Source: Roseibacillus sp. (lineage in GTDB: Bacteria > Verrucomicrobiota > Verrucomicrobiia > Verrucomicrobiales > Akkermansiaceae). From it: DNA of 64,000 nt. Location of the stretch: the NCBI GenBank assembly GCA_029242545.1, contig JAQWTV010000062.1, forward strand, positions 1-64,000, in the 5' to 3' direction. Positions within the stretch are counted from its first letter, which is position 1; the number at the start of each line of letters is the position of its first letter. The notes below the pieces were generated by a model. That model was not told the DNA's origin and searched no databases. It saw nothing but the letters and a program-made list of their open reading frames with translations. Shown piece by piece: positions 1 through 12,900 of this stretch. Made by a program: the position numbers and the translations under genes.

Positions 1-960
1 CCCGTGGCATCGAGGGTATCGTCTCCGCCAAGACCTTGGATCTCCAGGCTGTCCAACTCCCCACGAACACTATTGACGACATTGACTGAATAGCCGGCAC
101 TGCCCCCACGCACCACCGAAATGGACTGATAGACCCCGGCCACCGGATCGGGACCGGCCGCATTCACAAAGAAGAGATCAGCCCCGCTCCCACCGCGAAC
201 GATCAACTGATCAGCTGCGCGATCGGGAGAAGCGACCAGATTGGGCTCCTCAATCGTTACGGTGGTATCGCCTATGACCTCTGTGCGGCTGATCGTCCCT
301 ACCTGGGTGACTGTTTGCCCGAAGTTGATATTGAAGCTTGAGAGACCAGATACCGTCCCAAGGTTATCAATAACAAAGGTGTCCGCACCTCCCCGCCCAT
401 CAAGGAGCAGGGTCTCTACTGTCGAAGCATTGATCAACGCCCCGTTCGCATCGACGCGCACACCCGTTCCACTATTGGTAACCGTTAACGTATCACTCGA
501 GGCTGTTCCAATAATGTTAACCACGTCGCGGCCATTACCCCCAGACAAGGTTGCCCCTCCACTCTGATCTTCGAGGTAGAAGCTGATCAGATCGTTGTTA
601 TCGCCCCCATCAATCCTCGAGGCTGGACCGTCGACCTCATCGTCACCAGCTCCCGCATAAATCACGTCTGAGCCTCCTCCTCCAAGAATGCGGTCTCGCC
701 CGTTGCCCCCGTTCACCGTAACCGCTCCCACCGCGAGACCTGACTCCACTGCGTGAACGATATAGTCGTCCCCATTGTTACCATTCACGAGGGCAGAACC
801 ACTCCCTTGGACCTCAATGTAATCCCCTTGGCTATCCGCATCGCTGGAACCATTCTCATTACCCCCCAAAATGTTAGCGTAACCGGAGCCATCCCAGACC
901 ACCACATCTTCTCCCTCCCCCATATTGAGGGTCACTAGGATTGGGGTATTCCCCCGGAAG
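1..960 (-). other. RTX-like Gly/Asp-rich calcium-binding-type region of the giant protein
   Basis: In-frame translation includes GGNENGSSDADSQGDYIEVQGSGSALVNGNNGDDYIVHA, VNGGNGRDRILGGGGSDVIYAGAGDDEVDG, SGGNGRDVVNIIG and LGGDDTLDA. Confidence 0.75.
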
Positions 961-3900
961 AACACCGAGTCGTTCCCTGAACCAAAGTTCCCAACGAGGG
1001 CGGTCACATTTTCAATGACGTTAGAGCGACCAAAGGCAATGACCCGGATACGACGTCCCACTCCGGAGGCCGACGGCCCTTGATCCTCGATGATGTAGGA
1101 TTCATCGGTGTCCGAGTTCGCAAGGTTTCGATAGCCGGCCCGACCTCCAACATTCAAATAGAGTGTTCCACCAGTCCCGGGAGAAACATTCCATGCCTGC
1201 TGGCTATTCTGGGAGCCAGCGAGATAGACGGATTCCGGCATCTGCAAGGTTCCAATCTTGAAGCGAGCCGTCTTCTTCACCTTAACGAAGAGGATCTTTA
1301 TTTTTACGGTAACCGTAAGGACGATGGGCGTCGTTCCGGTTCCCTGAGCAGTGAAATCCGCGGTGATCCCAAAGCTTCCCAGCGTAATTCCAAAGAGCTT
1401 TGCCTTGACTGTTGCAGTGATGCCAAGGCTGAAAATGTATTGGGGATTACCCAGGCCATCCGTCACCACCGCTCCGTTACTTCGCAACTTGCCGCTAGTG
1501 ACGTGGAAGTGGAAAGTCCCGAAGAGACCAGTTCCTCCACCTCCCAGGCTGACATAACCAGAGACTTGCACGTCAAACTCACCTTCTGAGTTCACAAAGA
1601 AACTTCCACTGACCGTGGCAAGACCAAAGAAGTCCAAGCTCGCACTCACACTGATGGACCACTGACTATTCACTACCGTAATATTGAAGGCGGCCTGAAT
1701 CTCCATCACTTTGATCAGCTCCACCTTCCCACTGAGATCCAGGGTAAATGAATTCCCCGCAATACTCCTTGAGCCAACCGTTCGGGCCACTCCAGTCGTA
1801 TTGACCGACAGCGTTCCACTGGCATCAACCGAGAACACTGCCGCGTCCGCCACTGCCCGCACCTGGAGAGCAAAAGCGACCCCTGCATTACTTCCTGTGT
1901 AGACCGCCGCCCCCCCGGTGACCCCGAAGCTCAGAGGCCCAAGAGCGAATTGCACGTCAAAGTCCATCGAGAACCCGAAGCTTCCCATCGCGATCTCCAC
2001 GAAGCCATTTCCTGTGGCCAGATTGAGGAAATTAACCGATCCGTCCAACCGTAGGCGGAAACCAGAGGTAATGGTGGTGCTACCCAGTTCCTGAGTCCTC
2101 CCAGTCGTGTTCAGCTCAAAGACTGCTCCTACGCTGAATCCGAGACTGACCCCCCCCCCAAACCCGGCATCGAGCGCGGGCGCAAAGCGAGCAACCAGAC
2201 CCTCTGAGTTGATCCGGAATCCACTATCGGTGAGAGTCAGGTTTCCAATTGGGGCCAAGGCCAGACTCCCATTCACCACCAATTCGATTCCAGGATCATC
2301 ACCTGCGAGCTCGAGCCGGAACTCAACAACTCCGACGATTACAAAGGTGTCAGCGATGTTTAGGGTCCCGGCTAAGAGAAGCTTAAATCCACCTGTGGTC
2401 TCTATTGCCACGTTCTCGGCTATCAACTGCCCCCCTGAATCTCTCTCAAACCCTCCGAAGAATGTAATCCCGTTGATTGTCTGGGTGGTGGTTCGGAAGC
2501 TTTCAACCGTTCGCGCAGACCCGAAGGTATTGATTTCCAGCAGAAGCTGGCCACCAAGCTCGACACTGGGAATCGCAGTGCTGACCAGAGACAGAGAAAC
2601 TCGACCTACCACTCCGGTCTCTGCACCGAGAAAGATTGCGAGATTGATCGTTCCGGTTAGCGAACCTAGGAAGGCGATATCCGCACTCACCGCGCCGGTC
2701 AGAGCCACTCCTCCACCATTCTCGTCCGCAAAGACATCGAGCTTCACAAAACCCACAAGATCGATGACGCCTCCGATCGTAATTTGAGCCTGAATGATTG
2801 CAGTCAGGTAAAACTCTCCCGCAGGTAATTCAGTGGCGCTCCGAGCCCCATCAATCCCAGGCTTACCCCGATAAATCTCAATCGTTGAGGACTGCCCCTC
2901 ATCCAGCAGGGGCGCAAAGCTCTCCGGCATCGTGAAGTAGACATCCTGTCTGGTGGTATTGAACATCACCGTGACAGATCCGGAAATACTAAAGAGGCTT
3001 CCAATATTCGGAATACCGATATCAGCGCTCTGGCTGATCTGCAGGAATCCTGCCACCCCAATATTCTTGGTGAAGATCGCTGCTTGATTTCCACCCCCGC
3101 TAGTCGAGATGAATTCCAGCGTGACGCTCTCCCCCTCTGGACCACTCACTCGGACCCGACCATCCTCTACCGTAATGACGTAGACATCCGAGTTCCCCGG
3201 GTTGCGCTGCTCCATGTCCGCAACTAAATCTTCCACCACCTGCTCGATAACTGCAAAGCGGTCCTCCAGCTCTGCTCCACCAATGGAAACGCTGGCTTGG
3301 CCTATGAGAGCTCCGTCCGACCTGTAGCTCATCGTCCACGTCTGGTTTGTGCCCAAGCTTCTCGGCAGTTCGTAAAGAGCACCGTCCCCAAGGTCTAATC
3401 CGGTTTGAATCACAATCAGGCCTGTGGCCTGAGCATAGGTGATCTGGGCATCCCCCACTCCGAAGGACAGCTCAGCGGTCGCAAAAAGCTCAAATCCCGC
3501 GGGGCTGATATCCAGATAAAAACCACCTTGCAGGCGCACGAGGTCCGCGTCCGTTCCCGGTGGACGAATCCGCGCCTGACCGACGACTTCCAAGGCGAAG
3601 GTTAGCGGAGCAAGGTTAAAGGTCCTGGTGACGTCATTGCCATTATCAAGCCCCTTCAAGGTGAGCGTTTCTACCTTGGTGAACTCGGTCAGGTTGAGTT
3701 GCACCACCCCCTTGGCGAAGAGAAAGACTCCGAAGTCTTCCAAGAAGGCAAAATTGGTCTCGAGCGTAGCCACTCCCCAGATCTGAACGCTGTCACTGAG
3801 AGTATTGCTGTTATCAAGCACGAAGCGGCCTGCCGAGGAACCCACTGCCCCGAGCTGATACAGTTTCAGCTGCCCGTTGAAATCAAGGGTGAATACCTCC

Positions 3901-6900
3901 CTTACCGTATCGATCTCAATAATAACCTCCGAAGCGAGCTCCACGATTGGCTCGTCAAGGAATCCTGCCGCATTCAACTGGATCCCTCCACTGATCTCGA
4001 TAAAGAAGGACTCCGCTTCCGTAATCACGTTGATGGCCGAGGTTCCGGCCTCGCCCCGGTTCCCTGCCTCATCCTGCCATGCACCCTCAATGAAGGTGAC
4101 CTCCAGGATGCCGGTGTCAATCTGTCCCTCGTAGAGATAGCGGAAGACCCCATCTCCAAGGTCATAGACCTCATCCGCGACCAGGTTTTCTGAGAGCGCT
4201 CCGCTCAGGCGGAATTCAGGAGCCGCATCGAGCACGCTGCTTGCATCAACAGCGGTGCCAGCGACAGGCGTGAAGGTAATGTCGAAATACGGTCCTGCCC
4301 GGATGGCATTGGCTACCGAGTCATTACTCTGCTGACCTCCCTCACTGTTCACCGCATAGGCTGCAGGGCCCTCAGCATCACTGATCTGGAACTGACTGAC
4401 AACTGTGTCGTTCGTCGCTTCCCAAGTTCCAGGCAGGAACCTGATAGACAAGCCCTCCAAATCTGCATCGGCAGAAATAAAGTAGCGGAAGAGCCCCCCG
4501 CCCAGCTCAACCGGGACATCTTCAACGACCAGCTCAACGACTACCTCGTTGTCGATGATTTGCTCGATAACAAACTCTGCCCCAGCATCAAGAATCGAGC
4601 TCGCGGCGACTGGGGCTATCGAGCCATCCACCGCGACCACCGCCGTCGATCCTGCACTGACGACCTCAATTTCCCCATATCCTCCAAGGGCGAGCTCTTG
4701 CACGATCTCAGCAGTCAAGGTTTGGAATGCCTGCACTACCTCGGTCGAGCCCACAGTTAAGGTGACTGCGGAGGCAAGGCCTCCCAGTGAATTCGCCGTT
4801 ACTCCACCTCCTAGGTCGACTGGGTTGCTATTGAGCCCAATTACCAATTCACTCACTGCATCAGTCGCATTATCACGCTCTGTATCAACCGTGGACAGGC
4901 TGAGCGTTTCCGTCTGATATTCGATGATGTCCTCAAACTGAATGTCCACATAGCCACGCCCGTTGAGAACTTCCCTGTTCTGCACGCTGCCCGACGGAGG
5001 ATTGGTCAGGCTGGCACTCGCCAGGGCGAGAGCGAAGGCTTCCGTGCTCGCAATATTCGTTGTCCCAGAATCATCAGCGAATCCAGAATCGAGGAAATTC
5101 ACGGTGTAGTCCCCAGCCTCGAGAGCCCCGGAGAGCAGATAGCGGTAGGTATCTGTTCCCGCTACCCGAACCGGATCAGAGCCAAGACTGATCACGCCGC
5201 CATCGGGACCAACCAACTCGAGCTCGTCCCCGTTAATCGAGCTATGATCGAGGTTATGGCCAAAGGAGGGGCGGAAGGTCACCTCGAGATACCCCAGATC
5301 ATTGATCTCGCTGACCCCGAGAGTATTGCCATCGAGGGCAAACTCCTCGTTCTCAGTGATATCAACCACCTCCAACTCCGTCATTCCTCCCCGGGCCGCA
5401 CGAAGCACAAGTTCATTACTCAAAGGCTCTCTCCCCTCGAGGAGAGTTTCGGAGCCAATCACCAGAGCCTCAATAGGACCAAAATCACTGACATCCTGCG
5501 AGTCGAGAGCGCTCTCCACACTACTGATTGCCTGGAAGACCTCGTCCTCTGAGGCTGTGTCAGGGTCGACTGAGATGTCGACCTCTGAGAGGTCGAGGAG
5601 AAGCTGCCGAGCGTCGCGGGAGGCAATCAGGTCGGCTGTGGGGCCCTCGACCCGGAAAGACTGAGTAAATCCGCGGTTAGTGACCCCTGCGGCGTCCTCC
5701 CATGTGCCCGCTGCAAATATCACCTCCACTTCACCCGGTTCGAACTCACCATTCAGGAAGTAACGGTAGACGATTGCCTCACTGCGGCCATCGATTGCCG
5801 GGATACTCTCCCCAATTCGAAGAGGAGCCCCATTAACGCTCACCCCGGTTGCCCCCATTCCGGACAGGACGAATTCATCACCACCGATCGAGTCCTCGGA
5901 ATCATCAAAGCTACTCCCTGCGCTCGGACTGAATGCGACGTCGATATAGCTTCGGTTGTTGCCGATCGATCCGTGGTCCAAGGAGAGAGTCCGCTCCTCT
6001 CCGGGCAAAGTCCCACCTGTGGCATCAGCTAGATAACCAAAGGAGTCATTCTCAATCTCTGCCGTCACCGTCAGGTCACTTGCAGTAATGGTGCTCAAAT
6101 AAGCAGAGCCAACCGCAACTACGACCCGGAAGCGGAAGATAGGCGCACCCTCTTCTACAATTGCTACCGCTTCGATCGCAGTCTGGCCCGATCTGGCTGC
6201 CCGTAGAATGATTTCGTTAGTGAGCGCTGTGCCTGCAGAGTAATCGTAATCGACACCTCCTTCGGTGAAGATCAAATCACTGACGAGCTCGAGATTGCTG
6301 GCGCTTGCAGTCCCAAGAGCTCCACTCACGGCCTCCTGAACCTGATTCTCAGTTGCCGTCGCGGGATCGACATTGGCATTGACCGCCGTTAAGTCCAGAA
6401 TCTCTCCTGCCCCATCAGAATCCGCACCCGGCACCCGGACCGGCGTGAAGGTCTCGTCGAGAGTTGCGATCACCCAGTTCTGCGCTGCACTATCCATGGT
6501 AGATTCAAGCTGTGCTACGGTCTCCGCGTCACCCTGGCCCAGGTTACTAAGATCAAAAAGATTGGTCACCAGCTGAATGCCATCAAGTGCATCATTTTGA
6601 TCTACAAATTCCGCAGCGGCATCCAGCACTGTGGCATCGTCGACGTCCAAGCTCGTAGCTTCGGGGAAGGCAATCTCAATAATGAGAGGAACCGTGCCGC
6701 CTGGCTGGAAGGAGCCCTCGCCTGAGTCCGGAGTGAAGCTGGACGTCGTGGTTGCATCTGAGTCCTGCCGGTAGGACCAGCTATCCTCAAGGAAAGTAAG
6801 CGTCACCTCGCTGTCTCCATCATCCAGGAACTCTCCCTGCAGGAAGTAGCGGACCGTGAGCGCACTCGCAGTCTCGTTGACTCTGAGCGGCCTCTGACCT

Positions 6901-9900
6901 CCATCAATCGAAATACTGCCCAAGCCAGATCCGCTCAGACTAAATTCCGGTTCGAAATCAAGGATCGAGCCCTCGTCCAGCACCCAACCGCTCTCATCGT
7001 TCACCAAGGATGGCTGTTCAAATACAATATCGACATAGTTACGCCCGTTCAGAGAGAACACGTCTGCACTCGCCCCAAGCCCGGGATCAACCAATCGCGC
7101 GGTCGAACCCTCTACCGTAAAGCTGAGAAAGATTTCCTCATTCTCGGTCCCCGGAGTCACCACTCCCTCTTCCGAAGTAACATCAATGTTACTGAAGGCC
7201 CCCGGAGCAAATCTTAGCACGTATTCTCCAGACGGCAGCACGTATTCTCCAGGATTTCCAGGGTCTGGATCACCAATCCGGTAGCGGAGCCTTCGGGTTC
7301 CGGTCGTTCGAACGGCGGCTGCAAGGAGGAAGGTTTCCGGATTAGCAGCATCCGCAAACCCTTCGACCGCGCTGGCCAGAATCACTACGTCTTCATCCTC
7401 GGCAGCTCCCCGGATGACTCGCGCCTCGTCATCTCCATTCGCGGCCACAAAGACGAGCTCTACGGTCTCAACAAGTCCCAGCGAGGAGATCACTGTGTCA
7501 ACTGGCGTCGGATCTCCTAGGACCTGAATGGTAGCACCTTCCCCGAATTGCTGCGAACCTTCCAACCTTTCTAACGCAAACATCGTGTCTGCGCCTAGAA
7601 TCCCCTCAAAATCAAGAGTCGCCCCACTGGCAGGCTCAAAGTTGATGTCGATGTAGTGATATCCCTCTGCATCTCTATTCCCACTACCATTGAAGATTCC
7701 CTGATCGACCGCCTCGCCATCTTCCACTGGCGCAATCATGGTTGCCCCGGGCACCCCACCGCCGGGTATTCCGTCGGCCGCGGTGGCCACTGTAAAGGCG
7801 ACCTCTTCACCGGCCGCATTCCGGAATCCCATCTTGAGCTTTCCGTAGATAGTCAGGAGCTCCACCTGATCCGGGATGTCTGCAAGGAAGAGAACCGTCA
7901 CGTCCCCGTTAGAGACGTTGGAAAGATCCGCGTAGAGGCGTCCGCTGATGCTGAGATTCCCATCGAGGAAGTTCAACTGCCCCCCAATCAGGAACTTCCC
8001 GTCCGTTGAGATTTTCACGAAGACCTGCCCATTGAAGAGCGCCTCTGAAGTATAGATACTGAACACCTTGGCAGACCCGCTGATCACCATGGGTGAGTTG
8101 AAGGCCGCGGAGAAGCCGTTGAGGTCAGGATTCTCTCCCAGCAGTCGAGCCTGGGCCGCCACCTGGTCTCGCACCGTATCCAACCACCCTGTCAGGCTGA
8201 TCTCTCCCGGGGCGGCAAACTCCCCGCTTCGCAGGGCAAATGGATCATCGATCGAGGGGAGCGTCTTGAAGAACTCCACCTGGGCGGTGAAATCAGTGAG
8301 AGAGAGACCACTATTGGGTTCGATCAGGACCGGCACTGCTGCATTGATCAAGACACTGACCGGCCCGAGTTCGCTCAGGGCGAACCGAATCCCAAATCCA
8401 CCCAGCCCAGCCATCGAGAATTCTCCCTCAATTCCCACGAAGAAGACGCGCTGCGCGACTGGAGTGCTCGTATCGAGGGCAGAAATGACATTGTAGTCCG
8501 AATCGAGGCGCAGAATACCGCCGATCAGCCCGCCACTGACCTCCCCTCCAAAGAGATTTCCCCGCACCGAAACCCCGATCGATTCGATATCAATAATGGG
8601 AAACTCTCCAGCGAGCAGGAGCGAGGGCCGGATCTTGATACCCTGGATCGCACCGCTGAACTCCATCCCTGAAATACCCCTGATTTCGGTCACCTCTGCC
8701 GAGAGGATCAGGACGAAGTCACTGGGATCATTCTCAATATCTTCCCACTGGATGCCAATCTCCGTAATCCGCACCGGCATGAAGGAGGGGAACCGGAAGG
8801 AGTCTCCGGTGGCAGACCCTACCCCGATAACCAGTCCAAAGCCCGGCAGCGCATCAAAGCTACCATCCCCGAGAATCTGGAAGTTCCGGGCTTCTCCAGA
8901 AAGCTCAATGCTGCCGATCTTCACCGTCGCTCCGACCGACAGAAACTCCACCATCGCTTCATCGTCTGCTGCACCCGTATCGAGCGTAAATCCAACCGTC
9001 CGCAGGGTGACAAAGGTGCCCAGATTCAGCTCCATGGTATCTACCTCAAACCGGAAGGAGTCCACTTGGCCGCCAGTAAAGCTGAGGGTCGCCCGGATCG
9101 CCTCATCATCCTGGGCCCCATTGGTCCCAATATCATCAGCGGTGTTGCGGTCCGTGATCGTTCCGGAGACCGGCTTACCGGGAAGGAAGGTCGCTCCACC
9201 GGAGGAAATGTAAATTTCCCCATCGAAATCCACTGCATTCTCCGCATCGAACTTCACCTCGAAATTATTCACTCCCACCCGCAGGTCCTGCATTTCCAGC
9301 ACCCCTCCAATCGAGATCGCAGCCCCCGAGCTTCCAGAGGTGGTGGACAGGTCACTGGTCCCACACCCGTAACAGAGCTCGGCGGTTCCGAGAGCAAACC
9401 CATTCTGCCGGACCACCAGTCCCGGAATGGACTCGCCGGTATCGGGGTCGATGTAGGTATCGATACTTCCCCGCAATCCAACGCTCGGGAAGGTAATCTC
9501 AGCTGCTGCGATCCGGACCAGCTCCTGATCATTAGTACCGCCTTCCTCGTCCTGGCTGGGATCATAGCTGATCTCAATCCCCTGCGCCCGCACATTGACC
9601 GCATCGGGCACATCGATTTCCAGTGAACCCACCTGCAGACCGAACGCGCCGGTTGGCTCGACCCGCACATTCCCGCTTAAGAGACCGAAAGCGTCCAAGG
9701 TTACGTCAAAGGTCCCCAGCACGCCGAGCAACTCAGCTGTGATCCCGCTACTGCTCTGCTGAGAAGAGCCCCCCGAGCTACCACTTCCCCCAAAGGCAAG
9801 ACTTCCACGATTAAAGCCAATCCCAATCGTGATGACCAGCAGACCATCGCTGAAGCCAATATCCTGAATCCCGATCGTAGGGCCTTCCAGTTCGAGTGGC

Positions 9901-12900
9901 CCAATATTGATAATAGTGGCATCCGGAGCCTTGGTCGTTCCGGCCGCCACGGGGTCGATGGTGAAGACCTGTCTAAAATCGGCGTTCACAGCTCCCCCCG
10001 TGGTCGCAAAGCTCCCAGCTTGGAATTCGACCTCAACCTCACCTGCTTGGAAGATCGTCGGTGTTGACGAACTTCCATCACTCGAACCACCTGGCACAGT
10101 AGATGCCAGGGGTATCGCGTTAAGGAAGTAGCGATATGTTACGTTCTCAGCATCATCCTCAAATCCAGCAATCTGGATAATGGTGGACTCCGGAAGGCCA
10201 TCCGAACCACGAAGAAGCTGATCTACTCCCGGACCGGAGAGATTAAACTCATCTCCATTGATTGTATTCTGATTGATAGGCGTGCCATCCTGACTGACGA
10301 AGGTCACGTCGATATAACGCCTTCCATTAAGGGAAAGCACATCAACAGCGCCTCCATTCCCCGGACTGGCCAACTCTGCAATTGGTCCTGGGCTCTCCAT
10401 GTTTCCGTCACCGTCCACTCCCACCGCGGTGAAGATCTCCATCTCGCTGAAGTTTCCAATTCCCCCATTGTCAGAGAACGATCCCTGCACGGTCTCCACC
10501 GTGATCAACCCTTCCGGAATCGTCCCCTCAAACGAATAGCGATACGTGTTTGCCTCACCCGGCACCAGCACTCCCGCCCCTTCGAATACCACGTCCGATG
10601 CTACTCCTCCTACCAGGAGGGCAAACTCGGGATCGGCATCCGTGATGGTTTCCGCATTGAGCCCCACTCCATTCAAGTCATTGAACTGAATATCTACGTA
10701 GCCGTTGCTATTAAGTTGACTTGCGGTGAGGACCCCCGCGGACACATCCCCAGCAAGGTCAAGAGTCGGAAAGAAGTCAAAGTCCTCCACCCCGGAGGTT
10801 CCCGGGGCCTGAACCCCGAGCTGACCGAAGAGCGAGAACCCATTCACCCGGAAGCTATCCATGCGGAATCCACTGGTCGCTGAGATCGTGAAGGCCGCAG
10901 TGCCAGCAATACTGAACATTTCCTCCCCGGCAGTATCGTTGATTACAACACTGCCGCCCGCAACGAGCACACTGAGATCTCCATTCGGGCTACGTGAGAT
11001 AATGAGCGTTCCTCCAATGCTGAAGATCTCGCCCACCGAGAACGTTGCATCCGTCACCGTGACCGAGAACGTATTCGCTGGGATCTCTCCGTCCTCGGAG
11101 CTATCCGGGTTCATGGCCTCATCGGTGGTATTTACCAGCACCGTCATGTCTCCCGAGACTGTCAGCCCATCCAGCCCAACCAGAGAAAAGCTCCCGTTGG
11201 CCCGCATGCTGTAGAGCCCCGACGAATCACCAGCCAAGTAGGCGAATGACCCGTCATCCAACAGAACTCCAACGGCATCCGCACTCACCTCGCCATCTAC
11301 GAGGTAAGGCCCTGCTCCAACAAAGATCTCGATATCGTTGCCGGAGGCGGCGCCACTGGCGTCCACGCTCAACTCTCCACGAAACTCGAGGAAATCTCCA
11401 AGATCGATATTGAGGTCGACGAGAGCCTTAAAGGAAGGTGTCGCGGCCAGACTTAGAGTGACTACCTCATCTCCCACAACGATCTCGGTATTAATGCCAG
11501 ACCCCGTCGTGTTGATTCCCACTCCCGCGGCTATTCCACTCAAGAACGTTCCCAGAATTTTACCGGCAATCCCATCTTCCAAGATGAGAAGCACTCCCGT
11601 CCCGGTCAGGGCATCTTCCAATCCCGCAACTCCCACCACACTGACTCCGACACCCTGCATCGCAATGGAGAGCGCTCGCACCGGCTCACCGCCATTGCCG
11701 AGGTCACGCTCAGAGTTCTCAAACGCGAAGTTCCCCTCTAAGGTAACGGTCTGATCTCCCACCGTGATTACCAAGCTCGTATTAAGAGCCTGAGCCCTCA
11801 AATAGGGGCCCGCTTGAAGCTCAAGACTCACCGTCTCAGAGGTTCCATCATTATTGAGGAACGTGAATTCCTCGCTGACTGCAATCCCCAAAGTGTTCAC
11901 TTCGAAAGTGAGGAGTGAACTCAAGTCTGCTCCGAGAGAGCTCACCAAAGCATCGGTGAGTCCAGCGGCACCACTAAAGGCACCTGCCACTCCCTCGGGA
12001 GTAATCAGAAGCGATCCAACACCACCCGACAGCGTCACTCCGAGATCATCGTCTGTGGTGTTGGAATCTCCAGCCGAGCCGAGGAACAAGGAAGTCTCCG
12101 TCAACCCCATTCTGATCAGCTTGGAGCCCTCCGAGGTTTCCACCTGCTCAAAGAAGAAGACGGTTTCTAAGCTCTGCCCGAAGACCTCGAACGCGACCGG
12201 AGCTCCAGCCTCACCACCCTGGAGGCGGAAATACGGACCCGCCTCAACCTGCAGCAAGACATCTTGGGATCCCGGAACACTGAACGCCTGATCGACCGGT
12301 CCGGATGTGGTATTTATTTGTAAGCGGATGCTCGCAGCGTCGAAGCTAAGATCATCGCTAAGGCCATCAGCCAGGGTGAGACTGGCGCTCAGGTCTGCCG
12401 CCACTCCCTCATTGGTCAGCAGGATCGCTCCCGACTCGATACCCGCCGTCACAAATGTCGTGCTACCGTCTCCCAGCTCAAGGCTGACGTCGGAGACCGC
12501 CACCATGATAACAGGGTCGGCGGGGATACTATCGTCTCTCTGGAACGAGAAATTACCGGACAAGGTCTGCCCTAGAACAGTAAGAGCAGCGTCCTCCCCC
12601 GCTACCGAGACCCCTTCGCTAAGAGCGACCGTGGCACCATTTTGATCAATATCGTATGCCGCTCCGGTTGTGTTGAAGCCGACCTCAAAGGTGCCGGCCA
12701 GCTGCACTCCCGGCACATCCATGACCACGTTCGCCGCGATCAGACCAACGAGCCCCGCATTGTCGCCCTCTACGAATTCCAACATGCTGGCGCCGTCGTT
12801 CTCCGGACTACTGGCCTGCACGAAGTCGCGACCCCCAGCAGAGAGCGCGAGGAAGAGATTATCTACCGAAATCCGGGTCAGATAGTCATCGTCCGAACCT

